Below are positions 1 to 8,057 of a stretch of DNA of 64,000 nt, one piece after another. Each line of letters begins with the position of its first letter. Within the stretch, counting starts at the first letter, position 1. The DNA is from Maricaulaceae bacterium (GTDB taxonomy: Bacteria; Pseudomonadota; Alphaproteobacteria; Caulobacterales; Maricaulaceae), in NCBI GenBank assembly GCA_026126205.1, contig JAHCJP010000001.1, positions 124,001 to 188,000 of the forward strand, given 5' to 3'. A program made the translations under genes and the position numbers. The notes below the pieces were generated by a model. That model ran no database searches. It had not been told where the DNA came from and saw nothing but the letters and a program-made list of their open reading frames with translations.

Positions 1-369
1 CAGGCGGTAGGGATTGACGATGACGCGGATGAAGTCGCCGGCGGCGCCGCCCTGGCGGGCGCGGGCCCCGGCCTGGACGGTTTCGCCCGGATCGGGGTCG
101 GCCTTGACGCCCTTGCCGGCCGCGTCGGCGGTCAGATCGTCGCCGGCGGCGACGGTTCCGCCCAGCTCCAGGATCGCCTCGCCGGCCTCGATCACGTCGC
201 AGACCGCGCCCTCCGCGGCGCCCTGGGTGTTGCTGACGCCCCAGATCGGGTCATCCCCGGACGAGGCCTGAATGGCCGCGCCCTCGGTTTCGGCGTGAAC
301 GACGAAGCGGCGGCCGGCGATGACGGCGGCGGCGATGGCGGCGGCGGTGAGAAGGGGACGGCCCTGCAT
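1..369 (-). CDS. DUF2190 family capsid cement / head decoration protein (3' end at window edge)
   Basis: The frame stays open from ATG at 369 to position 1, giving 123 residues without a stop. It starts MQGRPLLTAAAIAAAVIAG and continues with alternating Gly/Ala/Asp-rich beta stretches ending IRVIVNPYRL, typical of short DUF2190 proteins near their C-terminus, so only a few residues are probably missing. DUF2190 proteins sit beside the protease and major head genes in Mu-like phages and are thought to decorate the capsid. An AGGAG ribosome site lies 7 bases before the start. It follows the protease gene after 14 bases and would share its late transcript. Confidence 0.72.
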   Translation of the reverse strand, partial: MQGRPLLTAAAIAAAVIAGRRFVVHAETEGAAIQASSGDDPIWGVSNTQGAAEGAVCDVIEAGEAILELGGTVAAGDDLTADAAGKGVKADPDPGETVQAGARARQGGAAGDFIRVIVNPYRL

Positions 370-383
370 GGGTTGGCTCCTGG

Positions 384-1682
384 TTAGACTCGGGATTGAC
401 GGATTTTGGCGTGCGCCTCGGCGGCCGAGATCGGCCGGCCGGTGTCGGCGGCGCGCTGCATCTCGGCGGTGATCGCGGCGGCGAAGCCGGCGCCTCCGGC
501 CTCGGCGAAGGCGGCGCCGGCGGCCGGGGCCGCCTCGGTGAAACTGATGGTCTTGCCGAGATGGGCGGCGAGGAAGCTGCGGAACGCCTCGCGCGCCGGG
601 GCGGCGGGCTTTCCTTCCGCGAAGCAGATCGGCTCGCCGCCGGCGTCCAGCGCCGCGGCGAAGGCCAGAAGATGCGGTTTCGCGCCGGGCGCCAGGCGCC
701 CTTCGGCGATCAGCGCGTCGAAGGCGGCCTCGTCGGCCTGGGCTTCGCGCGCCGCCGCGGCGGCGGCGAAAGCCGCCTCGCGTTCGGCCAGGCGCGCCTC
801 GCGATCGGCGAGCGGGTCCGCCTGCCCGGCGTCCGGGCCGCTTCCCCGGCCGGCGTCCGCCGCCGCCGCTTGAGCCGGGGCGGGCTTGCCCGCCGTAGCT
901 CCCTGGGCGAAGGCGGGCTCGCCGGCCGGGTCCGCGGCGGGGGCGGGCTTCCGTGTGCCGTTCTCGTCTTTACCGGCGGCGGCGGCGGGCTCCGGGTCCG
1001 GCGCCGCGAAGGCGCCCGCCGGCTTCGCCTCGGCCGAGGCGGCCTTCTCGCGCAGTTCGGCGGCGATCTCGACCGGCGCGTCGGCGTCCCAGTTGGAGAT
1101 CACCCGGTCGGCGGCCTCCTGGCCTTTCTCCTCGATCAGCCAGTCGCGCATGCCCCGCGCGATCCGGCCGACGGCGCGCGCCAGCCAGCTGATCGAGCGC
1201 AGCTGCTCGGCGTCGGCGGCGAACTCGACAAACTCGTCGTCCCCGGCGAAGGCGACGGGGGCCAGCCCCTTCACCGCCGGGGCGGCGCCGCCCAGGAAGC
1301 CGACATGGCGCAGATAGAACGTGCCGGGTTTCGGATTGCCCGCCTGGTCGGGGGCGAAGAAGGCGGCGCTCACTTTCCGGTATCGCCCGGCGCGGACGGC
1401 CTCGGCGAACTCGGGGGCGACCTTCTCGGGGTCGGCCAGCAGCTTGCCGCTGGCCTCGTCATAGCGCAGCGCCTTCGTCCAGCCCCAGGCCGGGTCGTTG
1501 GTCTTCGGATGGCCGACCACCAGCGGCGCGCTGAACACCGCCGGGTCGTAGGCCGCGGCCATGTCCTGGACATGCTGGGCGGTGAACTCCCAGCGCTGGC
1601 CGCTCATGTCGGTCCAGGCGCCCGGCGCGAAAATCTCGATCGGCGCGGTCGCGGCGGCGGTTTCGGCGGCGGCGTTCGGCAT
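384..1682 (-). CDS. Mu gpI-like prohead protease / scaffold
   Basis: This 432-residue protein begins with a conserved protease part (about residues 14-150: IEIFAPGAWTDMSG, then VVGHPKTNDPAWGW and YRKVSAAFF). A long Ala/Gln/Glu-rich, probably coiled-coil tail (about 195-432) follows, the usual layout of Mu gpI/Z, in which the tail acts as scaffold and is removed in head maturation. It is the first gene after the candidate PI promoter. Residues around 250-270 (GEPAFAQGATAGKPAPAQ) are encoded by a palindromic repeat inserted in frame. I see no clear internal start for a separate scaffold Z, although GTG starts could serve. Confidence 0.85.
   Translation of the reverse strand: MPNAAAETAAATAPIEIFAPGAWTDMSGQRWEFTAQHVQDMAAAYDPAVFSAPLVVGHPKTNDPAWGWTKALRYDEASGKLLADPEKVAPEFAEAVRAGRYRKVSAAFFAPDQAGNPKPGTFYLRHVGFLGGAAPAVKGLAPVAFAGDDEFVEFAADAEQLRSISWLARAVGRIARGMRDWLIEEKGQEAADRVISNWDADAPVEIAAELREKAASAEAKPAGAFAAPDPEPAAAAGKDENGTRKPAPAADPAGEPAFAQGATAGKPAPAQAAAADAGRGSGPDAGQADPLADREARLAEREAAFAAAAAAREAQADEAAFDALIAEGRLAPGAKPHLLAFAAALDAGGEPICFAEGKPAAPAREAFRSFLAAHLGKTISFTEAAPAAGAAFAEAGGAGFAAAITAEMQRAADTGRPISAAEAHAKIRQSRV
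877..922. repeat. Family D palindromic repeat inside the protease gene
   Basis: GGCGGGCTTGCCCGCC is followed by GTAGCT and GCGAAGGCGGG. Related units occur in the portal gene (3726-3774) and at the start of the Mu-type DNA-binding gene (16100-16138). Its translation gives the low-complexity stretch in the protease tail. Confidence 0.6.
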
Positions 1683-1724
1683 GTCGTCAGGCCCCGTTCG
1701 TCTCTTGCAAGCGGCAGGGGCGGA

Positions 1725-1772
1725 CTATGGCCGGGGCGCGCTGGCGCTGTCGTCCCTGACAAATGTCAGGGG
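1725..1772 (-). promoter_or_regulatory. Candidate late promoter PI with activator dyad
   Basis: The perfect inverted repeat CCCTGACA-AA-TGTCAGGG lies at 1754-1771. The 27 bases 1746-1772 recur at 9167-9193 with one change. On the minus strand a CATAGT -10-like hexamer lies at 1725-1730, its centre about 35 bases from the dyad centre. The dyad would therefore sit near -44, about where Mu C binds at late promoters. There is no good -35 element, as expected for an activator-dependent promoter. Function is inferred from position and repetition. Confidence 0.75.
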
Positions 1773-2118
1773 GGCGCGGGTTCTGGATGCAGGGATCGCC
1801 GGCGCTGGACGCTGGCGCGAAGACGGCCGCCGGCGGGCGGAGACTGCCAGCCCGGCGCGCTGGCGGCAAGACGGCGCCGGGGGCGCGTTTCAAACAGCCT
1901 CTTCAAAGGCCTTCGAAGGCCGTCAAAGGCCCTCGCGCGGAAAACCGGCGTCATGGGGGCGGCGGAATCGTCCCGGCGTTCCTGGGCGATCCTGGAGGGT
2001 TTTCAGCCGGGATGGCGCCGGGGCAGGCATTCGGCTATGATCGGGGCCGCCGGTTTAACGTCGAGGATTCCGACATTGGAGACCGGCTCCCGAGGCCGCG
2101 GGCGATCCTGCCCCGGCC
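1773..2118. other. Gene-free stretch at the prophage centre (position of the Mu strong gyrase site)
   Basis: I see no convincing gene in these 346 bases between the end of gpF and PI. They contain three consecutive 10-base units at 1901-1930 (CTTCAAAGGC, CTTCGAAGGC, CGTCAAAGGC). In Mu the space between genes G and I holds the strong gyrase-binding site that helps bring the phage ends together. This stretch is in the equivalent place, about 18.8 kb from the phage left end. A gpG (virion morphogenesis) gene, expected here, is absent. Confidence 0.5.
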
Positions 2119-3465
2119 TCAGCTCCTCCCCCGGCTCCAAACCAGCGTTCCGTTGCGAAAGTTGCGGTCGGTCAGCCGCGCCTGCTGACCGGGGCGGCCC
2201 GGCTTGCCCGGCGGATACGCGGTCACCCCGTGCCACCAGCCCGCGCCCTCGACGAACACCGCCGTGAACCAGAAGCGCCGTCCCTCGGGGTCGTTCCAGG
2301 CGGCGACGTAGTGGCGGGCGAGGCGCACGTCGCCGCCCGGCATGCGCTGCGCCGCCACCCAGATCTCGTCCGGGTCGCGCACCGTCGCCGCCAGCAGCTG
2401 CGCCCACTCGCCGCGTTCGAACTTCGCCGCCTTGGCGCCGAGAACCCGGCCGCCCGGCGCCCGCGCCTGGAACAGGCCGCGCTCGACCACCAGCGGGATC
2501 TGCGCCCGGTCGATGAACACCCCGCCCTCCTCGACGCCGAGCTGGCGCCGGAACGCGTCGAACACCGCGTCCGGGTCGGTCAGCCCCGGCCGGCGCGCGA
2601 CGCCGTCCGGGAACGGCCGCGGCTGCGGCGCCGGCGGCAGCGCCCGCGGCCAGCGCCCGCCGATGATGTTGTCGCGCACCGGTTCGGCGACGGGCGGCGG
2701 CGCCAGCATGGCGCGCCGCGCCGCGCCGGGGTTGTGCGCCCAGCCCGGATCGATGTTCGCCGGAACCTCGATCACCTCGCCGGTGCGCCGGTTCAGCCAT
2801 GGCCGGGTCCTGCCCCAGCCGGCGGCCTCCAGCTCCTCGCCGGTCGACACCTCCAGCCCGTGCGCCGCCAGCCACTCGCCGTCGACCTGCAGCACCGTGC
2901 AGCGGCAGCGCCAGCCATTCGGGGGATAGTGCGTCAGCCAGAACGGGTGGTCGACCGGCAGCACGATGCGCGCGGCGCCGCGCCCGCCCCAGGCGGCGTG
3001 CTCATCCCGCGTCCGTTCATCGTCCACGATTGTGTAGACGAGATAGGGAAGCGCCTCCTTCGCCGCCTGGATGCGCTGCCAGCGCCCGGCGGCGTGGCTC
3101 TGGCGGATATTGGCGTCGAAGATGATGTCGACGCGGCGCGCGCTGCCCAGCTGCACCTCGCGGCTTTCGCCGGTCAGCGGGTCGGTCATCGTCCGCCGGC
3201 CCCACCAGCCGGCCCCGGCCAGCATCGGACGCAGCTCTTTTGCGAAGCGCTCCCGCGTCCACCCTTCCTCAAGCGCCCGCTCCAGCGCGCCGTGCACGTC
3301 GCGCAGAAGGTCCGCGCTCATCATCTTGGCGACGACGAAACTGCTCAGATGCTCGTCCTGCCACACGTCGCGCCAGTCGAAGCTCAGACGCCCGCCGGGC
3401 AGCCGCGCGCGCAGCGCCTCCAGCGCCTCGCGCGGCGGCCGTCCGGTGAAGTCGAAGACAGGCAT
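2119..3465 (-). CDS. Mu gpF-like head morphogenesis protein with C-terminal PBECR2-like nuclease domain
   Basis: A 448-residue minor head protein. The N-terminal 230 residues carry the phage head morphogenesis signature (FDANIRQSHAAGRWQRI, then VDDERTRDEHAAWGG and the HYPPNGWRCRCTV cysteine motif). From about residue 290 (DAVFDAFRRQLGV, then RDPDEIWVAAQ, RFWFTAVFV) it resembles the PBECR2 class of Barnase/EndoU/colicin-like RNase folds that Mu-like phages fuse to head proteins. Such domains may be injected with the DNA. The start overlaps the portal stop by one base. The first domain is clear; the nuclease assignment is by recollection of the family pattern. Confidence 0.85.
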   Translation of the reverse strand: MPVFDFTGRPPREALEALRARLPGGRLSFDWRDVWQDEHLSSFVVAKMMSADLLRDVHGALERALEEGWTRERFAKELRPMLAGAGWWGRRTMTDPLTGESREVQLGSARRVDIIFDANIRQSHAAGRWQRIQAAKEALPYLVYTIVDDERTRDEHAAWGGRGAARIVLPVDHPFWLTHYPPNGWRCRCTVLQVDGEWLAAHGLEVSTGEELEAAGWGRTRPWLNRRTGEVIEVPANIDPGWAHNPGAARRAMLAPPPVAEPVRDNIIGGRWPRALPPAPQPRPFPDGVARRPGLTDPDAVFDAFRRQLGVEEGGVFIDRAQIPLVVERGLFQARAPGGRVLGAKAAKFERGEWAQLLAATVRDPDEIWVAAQRMPGGDVRLARHYVAAWNDPEGRRFWFTAVFVEGAGWWHGVTAYPPGKPGRPGQQARLTDRNFRNGTLVWSRGRS

Positions 3466-5015
3466 CAGCCCTCTCCGTGATCGCCGAGATCGAATCCTTC
3501 CGCGCCGTTGATGCGCGCCTCGAAGGCGGCGGCGGCGAGGCGTCCCTGCAGCCGATCGACAGGCATGGACGCCAGCAGTCCGGGCAAACGGTCGCGCGCC
3601 TCCTCAAGGCTCTCGCATTCGCCGAGGAAGCGTTCGATGAAGGCCAGCGGCTCCTCCATCAGCGGCTCCCAGTCGAGACCGGCGACGAAGCGGTCGGCGG
3701 CGTCCGGCCCGTGCGCGTGTCCGGCGAAGGCGGGTCTGCCCGCCGACCCGTCCGCCGAAGCCTTGGCGAAGGCGGAAGCCCGAGCGAAAGCGGGGAAGGG
3801 CGGTATCGCCGCGTCCGGCGCGGCCGTCTGCCCGGCCGGCGGCCCGGCGGGACGCCAGCCTGGCCCGAACAGCGCCGCCGCCGTCTCCTCCTCGGGCTCG
3901 TAGCCGGCCGCGCGCATCGCCGACACCGCCGCCGCCTTCACCGAGATCAGCGCCGCCGCGCCCTCCTCGTCCACGGCCGCCGGGCGCGTGATCACCGGCG
4001 TCGCCGCGCCGGGGAAGTTCCACTGCGTCAGCCAGGCCGCGGGGCCGGTCTGGAAGCTTTCGCACAGCTCCTCGGCGTCGGCGTCGGTGAGCTCTTCGCG
4101 CACCTCCAGGTGCACTTCGGACTGCGACAGCGACGCGCCCTCGTCCGTGGTCATGGTCTGGCCGAGGACGATCTTGCTGATCTCCCCGTTCATGGCCCGG
4201 TTGAACTGATGCTGGTCGACCGTGCCGCGCGTCGCCTCCACCAGCTCCAGCGTCGTCCCCTCCGGGATCACCACCGCCCCGTCGAGTCGCATCCGCGCCG
4301 CCGCCGCCAGCAGCTCCTCCTTCACCCGCTTGTCGCTGCCGGGCGGATACTTGCCCAGCGCCGTGGGCGCGCCGAACTTCTCCAGCGCGCGAAGCCAGAA
4401 GGCCAGGCCGTGCTTCTTGAAATACACCGGCCAGTAGAGCTGGTGGGCAAGGCCGAGGCCGTAGGGATCATCGTCATTGTCCGCGCCCCAGCTCGTGGTC
4501 CAGAACTTCGCCGGCGGAACCGGCTCGCCGTCGATCATGCTGGCGCGCGTCAGCAGGCGCAGCTCGCCGGACTGGGTCCAGCGGAACCGCCAGGGCGTCC
4601 GCACCGGCAGGCGCTTCAGCCACACCTTGCCGTCCTTCAGCTCCCACAGGCATTCGGCGACGGAGAAGCCGTAGAACGCGCCCCACATCATCATCCCGCA
4701 CGCGCGGTCGAAGCCGATGGCGCCGAGATTGCGGCGCAGCTGGTCGGCGGCGGCGATCGAGGCGTCGTCCTCGCCGCCCGGCGTCACCACCAGGCGCCGC
4801 GAGCGCAGGGCGAGACGGCGCTGCTGGAAGGTGGCGTGCACCTGACCGTCGCGGCGCAGCTCGCGATAGACCTCGTAGTTGGAGCCCAGGCGCCGCAGCA
4901 CCGAGTCCTGCACGTGCAGCAGCGCCCCGATGAAGGCGACGGTGATGTCCAGCCCGTCGCGGCTGGCCGCGACCTCGCCGGCCTCCGGTTTTCTGGGAAG
5001 CTCGTGCTCGCTCAT
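3465..5015 (-). CDS. DUF935 family portal protein (Mu gp29-like)
   Basis: The 516-residue product matches DUF935 portal proteins: an N-terminal LHVQDSVLRRLGSNYEVYRE region, MMMWGAFYGFSVAECLWE, LPVRTPWRFRW, FKKHGLAFWLRALEKFGAP and the Mu-typical KIVLGQTMTTDEGASLSQSEVH. It forms the ring through which DNA enters the capsid. It starts two bases after the terminase stop. Around residues 402-430 the Ala-rich stretch AFAKASADGSAGRPAFAGH is encoded by a palindromic repeat (3726-3774) inserted in frame between the portal core and the C-terminal tail. Confidence 0.92.
   Translation of the reverse strand: MSEHELPRKPEAGEVAASRDGLDITVAFIGALLHVQDSVLRRLGSNYEVYRELRRDGQVHATFQQRRLALRSRRLVVTPGGEDDASIAAADQLRRNLGAIGFDRACGMMMWGAFYGFSVAECLWELKDGKVWLKRLPVRTPWRFRWTQSGELRLLTRASMIDGEPVPPAKFWTTSWGADNDDDPYGLGLAHQLYWPVYFKKHGLAFWLRALEKFGAPTALGKYPPGSDKRVKEELLAAAARMRLDGAVVIPEGTTLELVEATRGTVDQHQFNRAMNGEISKIVLGQTMTTDEGASLSQSEVHLEVREELTDADAEELCESFQTGPAAWLTQWNFPGAATPVITRPAAVDEEGAAALISVKAAAVSAMRAAGYEPEEETAAALFGPGWRPAGPPAGQTAAPDAAIPPFPAFARASAFAKASADGSAGRPAFAGHAHGPDAADRFVAGLDWEPLMEEPLAFIERFLGECESLEEARDRLPGLLASMPVDRLQGRLAAAAFEARINGAEGFDLGDHGEG
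3726..3774. repeat. Family D palindromic repeat inside the portal gene
   Basis: GAAGGCGGGTCTGCCCGCC leads into TCCGCCGAAGCCTTGGCGAAGG, a palindrome-rich unit related to those at 877-922 and 16100-16138. The reading frame stays open through it, adding an Ala/Ser/Gly-rich linker to the portal. Confidence 0.6.
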
Positions 5016-5016
5016 C

Positions 5017-6468
5017 TCAATACCCGTTCAGGTCCAGCACGGCGCCCGGCGCGCCGCCGCCATATCCGGCCGGCGCGCCTGTCGCGCCGGCGCTTGCGAA
5101 TCCCGATATATCGAAAACCTTGCCCTGGTCGGCGGCGCGGCTGGCCAGCGCCGCGGCCCAGAAGCGGTCGGCGTGGACGTCGCCCTCGTTGACGATCCGC
5201 ACCGCCCCGCCGCTGCCGCTGGCGCGCTTGATCGCCCGCAGGTCGGCGCGGATCACCGGGTCCGGCGGCACGCGGATCAGGCCGCGCTCGAAGCGCTGCG
5301 ACAGCGAGATCGACAGGTCCAGCCGGCTCGGCCCGGTCAGCAGCTCGCCATGCACGCGCATCGACCCGTGCCGGGCCTGCGCGTCCTCCACCACCTTCTC
5401 TCCCATGCCGGTCTGGTCGATCCAGGCGGCCGCGACCCGGCGGCGCTTGAAGAGATCATCGAAATACGCGTCCTGGTGGGCGAAGGTCGAGCCATGCTCC
5501 TCGTAGCGGTCGCGCAGCCACAGCACGTCGCCGACCTGCTCGAAGCCCCAGATGATCGCGCCGTCGCGGCGCCGGGCCACGTCCCGCCCGATGAAGACCA
5601 GGCCGCCGCCATAGATCTCCGGCTTGCCCGCGTCCGGGTGCTCGCAGGCGGCCAGGTGTTCGGGCTTTATCAGGCTGCCGCGCCCGGCGCGGGGAATGCA
5701 GTCCAGCTCCTCGTCGGCAGCGTCGCCGTAGAAGGCGCGGATCTCCGCCGCCCATTCCCGCTTCCCTTCCGGCGTCGGCGTCCGGCCCGTGCGCTCGCAG
5801 ATGCGCTCATAGAGCCCGTCGCGCAGCGCGTCCTCGAAAGTGATGGTCAGCCAGGCGCCCTTGCGCCGCCCGGCGCGGATCTCGTCCAGAAGCCGGTTGA
5901 ACGGGTTGTCGACGCCGTCATGGGTGCTGACCACGATCACGTTGCCGCCCCACACCAGCAGCGCCAGCGCCGCCTTCAGCATCTCCTCCAGCTCGTCGTG
6001 GAACGCCGCTTCGTCCAGGATCACCATGCCCTGCATGCCGCGCAGGCTGCGCGGCTTGGAGGGCAGCGCGACGATCTTGAAGCCGCTCGCGAAGGTGATG
6101 CGGAACGCCTTCACCGGCTGCTCGCCGCGCGCCGGGTCGAACAGCTCCTCGTCCATGGCCGCCGCGGCCTCGCCCAGCGCCTCGGCCCAGGCGGCGCAGG
6201 CGTCGATGAACTCGCGGGCCATCTCAAGATTATAGCCGATATAGAAGGCGTTCTTGCCGAGCCGCTTCGACGCCTCCATCACCGCGTGCGCCGCCAGCGC
6301 CCAGGTCAGGCCGATGCGGCGGCTCTTCTCGATCACCACCAGCGGCGAGGCAGAGCACAGCAGGATCGACTTCTTCTGGTAGCCGAACAGAATCTCCCGG
6401 CCGAGGCTCACCAGCTCCGGCGGGCGCGCCTCGGCCGCAAGGCCGCCGGGTGCGGCGGCCGCGCTCAC
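5017..6468 (-). CDS. Terminase large subunit (Mu gp28-like)
   Basis: A 483-residue packaging motor. The ATPase part has the adenine-binding FGYQKKSILL, a Walker A-like EKSRRIGLTW near residue 48 and Walker B GMVILDEAAFHDE. The C-terminal nuclease part has acidic residues in FIGRDVARRRDG, AAWIDQTGMGEKV and EGDVHADRFWAA. The family cuts and pumps DNA into the prohead; Mu-like members package headful from inserted copies. It overlaps the DUF3486 gene by four bases (ATGA) and feeds directly into the portal gene. Confidence 0.93.
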   Translation of the reverse strand: MSAAAAPGGLAAEARPPELVSLGREILFGYQKKSILLCSASPLVVIEKSRRIGLTWALAAHAVMEASKRLGKNAFYIGYNLEMAREFIDACAAWAEALGEAAAAMDEELFDPARGEQPVKAFRITFASGFKIVALPSKPRSLRGMQGMVILDEAAFHDELEEMLKAALALLVWGGNVIVVSTHDGVDNPFNRLLDEIRAGRRKGAWLTITFEDALRDGLYERICERTGRTPTPEGKREWAAEIRAFYGDAADEELDCIPRAGRGSLIKPEHLAACEHPDAGKPEIYGGGLVFIGRDVARRRDGAIIWGFEQVGDVLWLRDRYEEHGSTFAHQDAYFDDLFKRRRVAAAWIDQTGMGEKVVEDAQARHGSMRVHGELLTGPSRLDLSISLSQRFERGLIRVPPDPVIRADLRAIKRASGSGGAVRIVNEGDVHADRFWAAALASRAADQGKVFDISGFASAGATGAPAGYGGGAPGAVLDLNGY

Positions 6469-7025
6469 TTCAGCCCCAGGATGCGCTTGTAGACCGCGTC
6501 GGCGGTTTCGTCGGAGATGCCGCGGGCGCGGTGTTCATCCTGCACCTCCTCGGCGACCTTCTTGCGCACCTCCTGTTCGATCTTCAGCGCCCGGTCGGCG
6601 TCCAGCTTCTGAGCCGCCGCCATGTGCTGGGCCGCCTTGGCCAGGTCGTGAATGGCCCGCGGGTCGAGCACGTCGTTCTCACCCAGCCCGGCCAGCAGCT
6701 CGTAGATCAGGCCCTGCACGGCCTGCACCATCACCGCCAGGCCCTTGCCATCCGCCACCTGCGGCCCGGCCGCCTCGGCGAACATCTGCGTCAGCTCCTT
6801 CGAGCGCCGCAGGCGTTCGGCGACGGCTTCGAACTTCTGCGCGTGGCGGTGCAGGGACGAGCGCGACGGCATCGGCTCGTCCGGCGCCAGCATGGCCCAT
6901 TGCGCGTCCAAGCGGTCCATGACCGCGTCCAGCGTCAGCCGGCCCGCCAAGAACTCCTTCAGCCAGCCCTCAACGGTGTCTCGAATCGCCTTCGGAAGCC
7001 GTTCGACGGCGCTGCGCGCGGGCAT
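6465..7025 (-). CDS. DUF3486 family protein (Mu gp27-like, probable terminase small subunit)
   Basis: A 186-residue mostly helical protein (RSAVERLPKAIRDTVEGWL, then MPSRSSLHRHAQKFEAV). This is the DUF3486 pattern found just before the terminase large subunit in Mu-like phages. The N-terminal part probably forms a helix-turn-helix that recognises DNA for packaging; that role is inferred from position. It is 2 bases downstream of the gp26-like gene and overlaps terminase by ATGA. Confidence 0.88.
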   Translation of the reverse strand: MPARSAVERLPKAIRDTVEGWLKEFLAGRLTLDAVMDRLDAQWAMLAPDEPMPSRSSLHRHAQKFEAVAERLRRSKELTQMFAEAAGPQVADGKGLAVMVQAVQGLIYELLAGLGENDVLDPRAIHDLAKAAQHMAAAQKLDADRALKIEQEVRKKVAEEVQDEHRARGISDETADAVYKRILGLK

Positions 7026-7027
7026 GG

Positions 7028-7330
7028 TCAGCCCCCCGGCGCGGGGCGGGCGACGCCCTCGACGACGGCGACGCCCTGCGCCGCCTCAAGCCCGGCCGTG
7101 GTCAGGCGCGCGACCAGCAGGCTCTCGATCGGCCGCTCCAGCGTCACCAGGCCGCGCTCCTTCAGCCAGGTCAACTCCGCCTCGACGCCGGTGCGCGTCT
7201 CGGCCATGCCGTAGTCGCGCAGCGCCGAGGCCAGGGTGGAGACGTTCAGCGTGTAATCGCCGGCCGCCTGCAGGAAGCGCAGCACGGTCAGGCGCAGGTT
7301 CTGGCGCAGCCGCTCGCCCAGGGGCGTCAT
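7028..7330 (-). CDS. Mu gp26-like small winged-helix protein
   Basis: The 100-residue product (MTPLGERLRQNLRLTVLRFL, then DYTLNVSTLASALRDYG, LTWLKERGLVTLE) has a winged-helix outline. It matches the small protein found between DUF2730 and DUF3486 in Mu-like phages. Its role in packaging or late regulation is not established. The start is set by the ATGA overlap with the upstream gene at 7327-7330. Confidence 0.75.
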   Translation of the reverse strand: MTPLGERLRQNLRLTVLRFLQAAGDYTLNVSTLASALRDYGMAETRTGVEAELTWLKERGLVTLERPIESLLVARLTTAGLEAAQGVAVVEGVARPAPGG

Positions 7331-7725
7331 GAGCGTTTCTCCTGGCCCAGCAGATAGTCCATGATGGTTTTCAGCGTCATCGACTGTCCCTCCACGCCCG
7401 CCGCCAGCCGCGCCGTCTCGCGCCGCGCCACGGCGACCTCCTGCGTCAGCGCCTTCACATCGGCGCCGGTCGGCAGATGCCCGACCTTCTCCTCCAGCCG
7501 CGCCAGCTTGCGGTCCGTCGCGTTCAGCCGCTCGGCAAGCTCCTTCTCGACGCGGCTGATCTCGGCGCGCGCCTGGGCGTCTCCGGTCTCGACGCGCTGC
7601 TTCAGGCCGCGCCTGTCCTCGCGCGCCCAGCCGATGCGCGCCGCGACCAGGTCGAAGGCGAATTTCAGCCCGGCGGCGACGGCCGCGCCGAGCGCGCCGA
7701 TCGACAGCGCCTCCCACTGGTTCAT
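7327..7725 (-). CDS. DUF2730 family protein (Mu gp25-like), membrane-anchored coiled coil
   Basis: 132 residues: a short N-terminal hydrophobic segment (ALSIGALGAAVAAGLKFAFD, about residues 6-25) followed by a long charged coiled coil (residues 38-110). This is the DUF2730 layout conserved at this point of Mu-like genomes, between the spanins and gp26. Function unknown. Both ends overlap neighbours by ATGA. Confidence 0.82.
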   Translation of the reverse strand: MNQWEALSIGALGAAVAAGLKFAFDLVAARIGWAREDRRGLKQRVETGDAQARAEISRVEKELAERLNATDRKLARLEEKVGHLPTGADVKALTQEVAVARRETARLAAGVEGQSMTLKTIMDYLLGQEKRS

Positions 7726-8057
7726 GAGCCCGCCTCCTCCGCGGCGCGGCGGCAGGCGGCGCGGGCGCCGGCCAGCAGCGCTTCCAGGGCCCCGCCCCAG
7801 CCCAGCTCGGCCGACAGCCAGCGCGCGCCGTCATCGTTCGCGCGTACATCGGCGCCGTCCGGCACCTCCGGCCGGGCGGGCGCCTCGCCGCGCAGCTCGG
7901 CCGGACAGAACAGGCGCACCACCGTGCGCTGCTCGATCACCGGGTCGCGGCGGTCAGTCTCCGGCGGGCGGGCGGCGGAGCTGGCGCAGGCGCTCAGCGT
8001 CAAAGCGGACAAGGCCGCCATCATCGCGCGGCGCGTCTCTGATAACCTCGTCCGCAT
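7722..8057 (-). CDS. Outer-membrane spanin subunit (Rz1-like lipoprotein)
   Basis: A 111-residue protein with an N-terminal signal and a lipobox ending LSALTLSAC at about residue 24. A charged, Pro-containing part follows. Its first 104 bases overlap the end of the inner spanin gene in another frame, the arrangement usual for Rz/Rz1 pairs. It would be lipidated and join the inner spanin to fuse inner and outer membranes at the end of lysis. It is longer than classical Rz1 (about 60 residues) but within the range of o-spanins. Confidence 0.8.
   Translation of the reverse strand: MRTRLSETRRAMMAALSALTLSACASSAARPPETDRRDPVIEQRTVVRLFCPAELRGEAPARPEVPDGADVRANDDGARWLSAELGWGGALEALLAGARAACRRAAEEAGS

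Noticed and set aside
1901..1930. Possible CRISPR-like tandem units
   Set aside because: Units are only 10 bases, contiguous and without spacers; no cas gene in the window.
1773..2118. A gpG (virion morphogenesis) gene between gpF and protease
   Set aside because: No frame here has the length (about 150 residues) or sequence of gpG; the gene may be elsewhere or absent.
396..2267. 623-codon plus-strand frame opposite the protease gene and PI region
   Set aside because: Gly/Arg-rich shadow of a real minus-strand gene; continuing through the promoter region does not make it coding.
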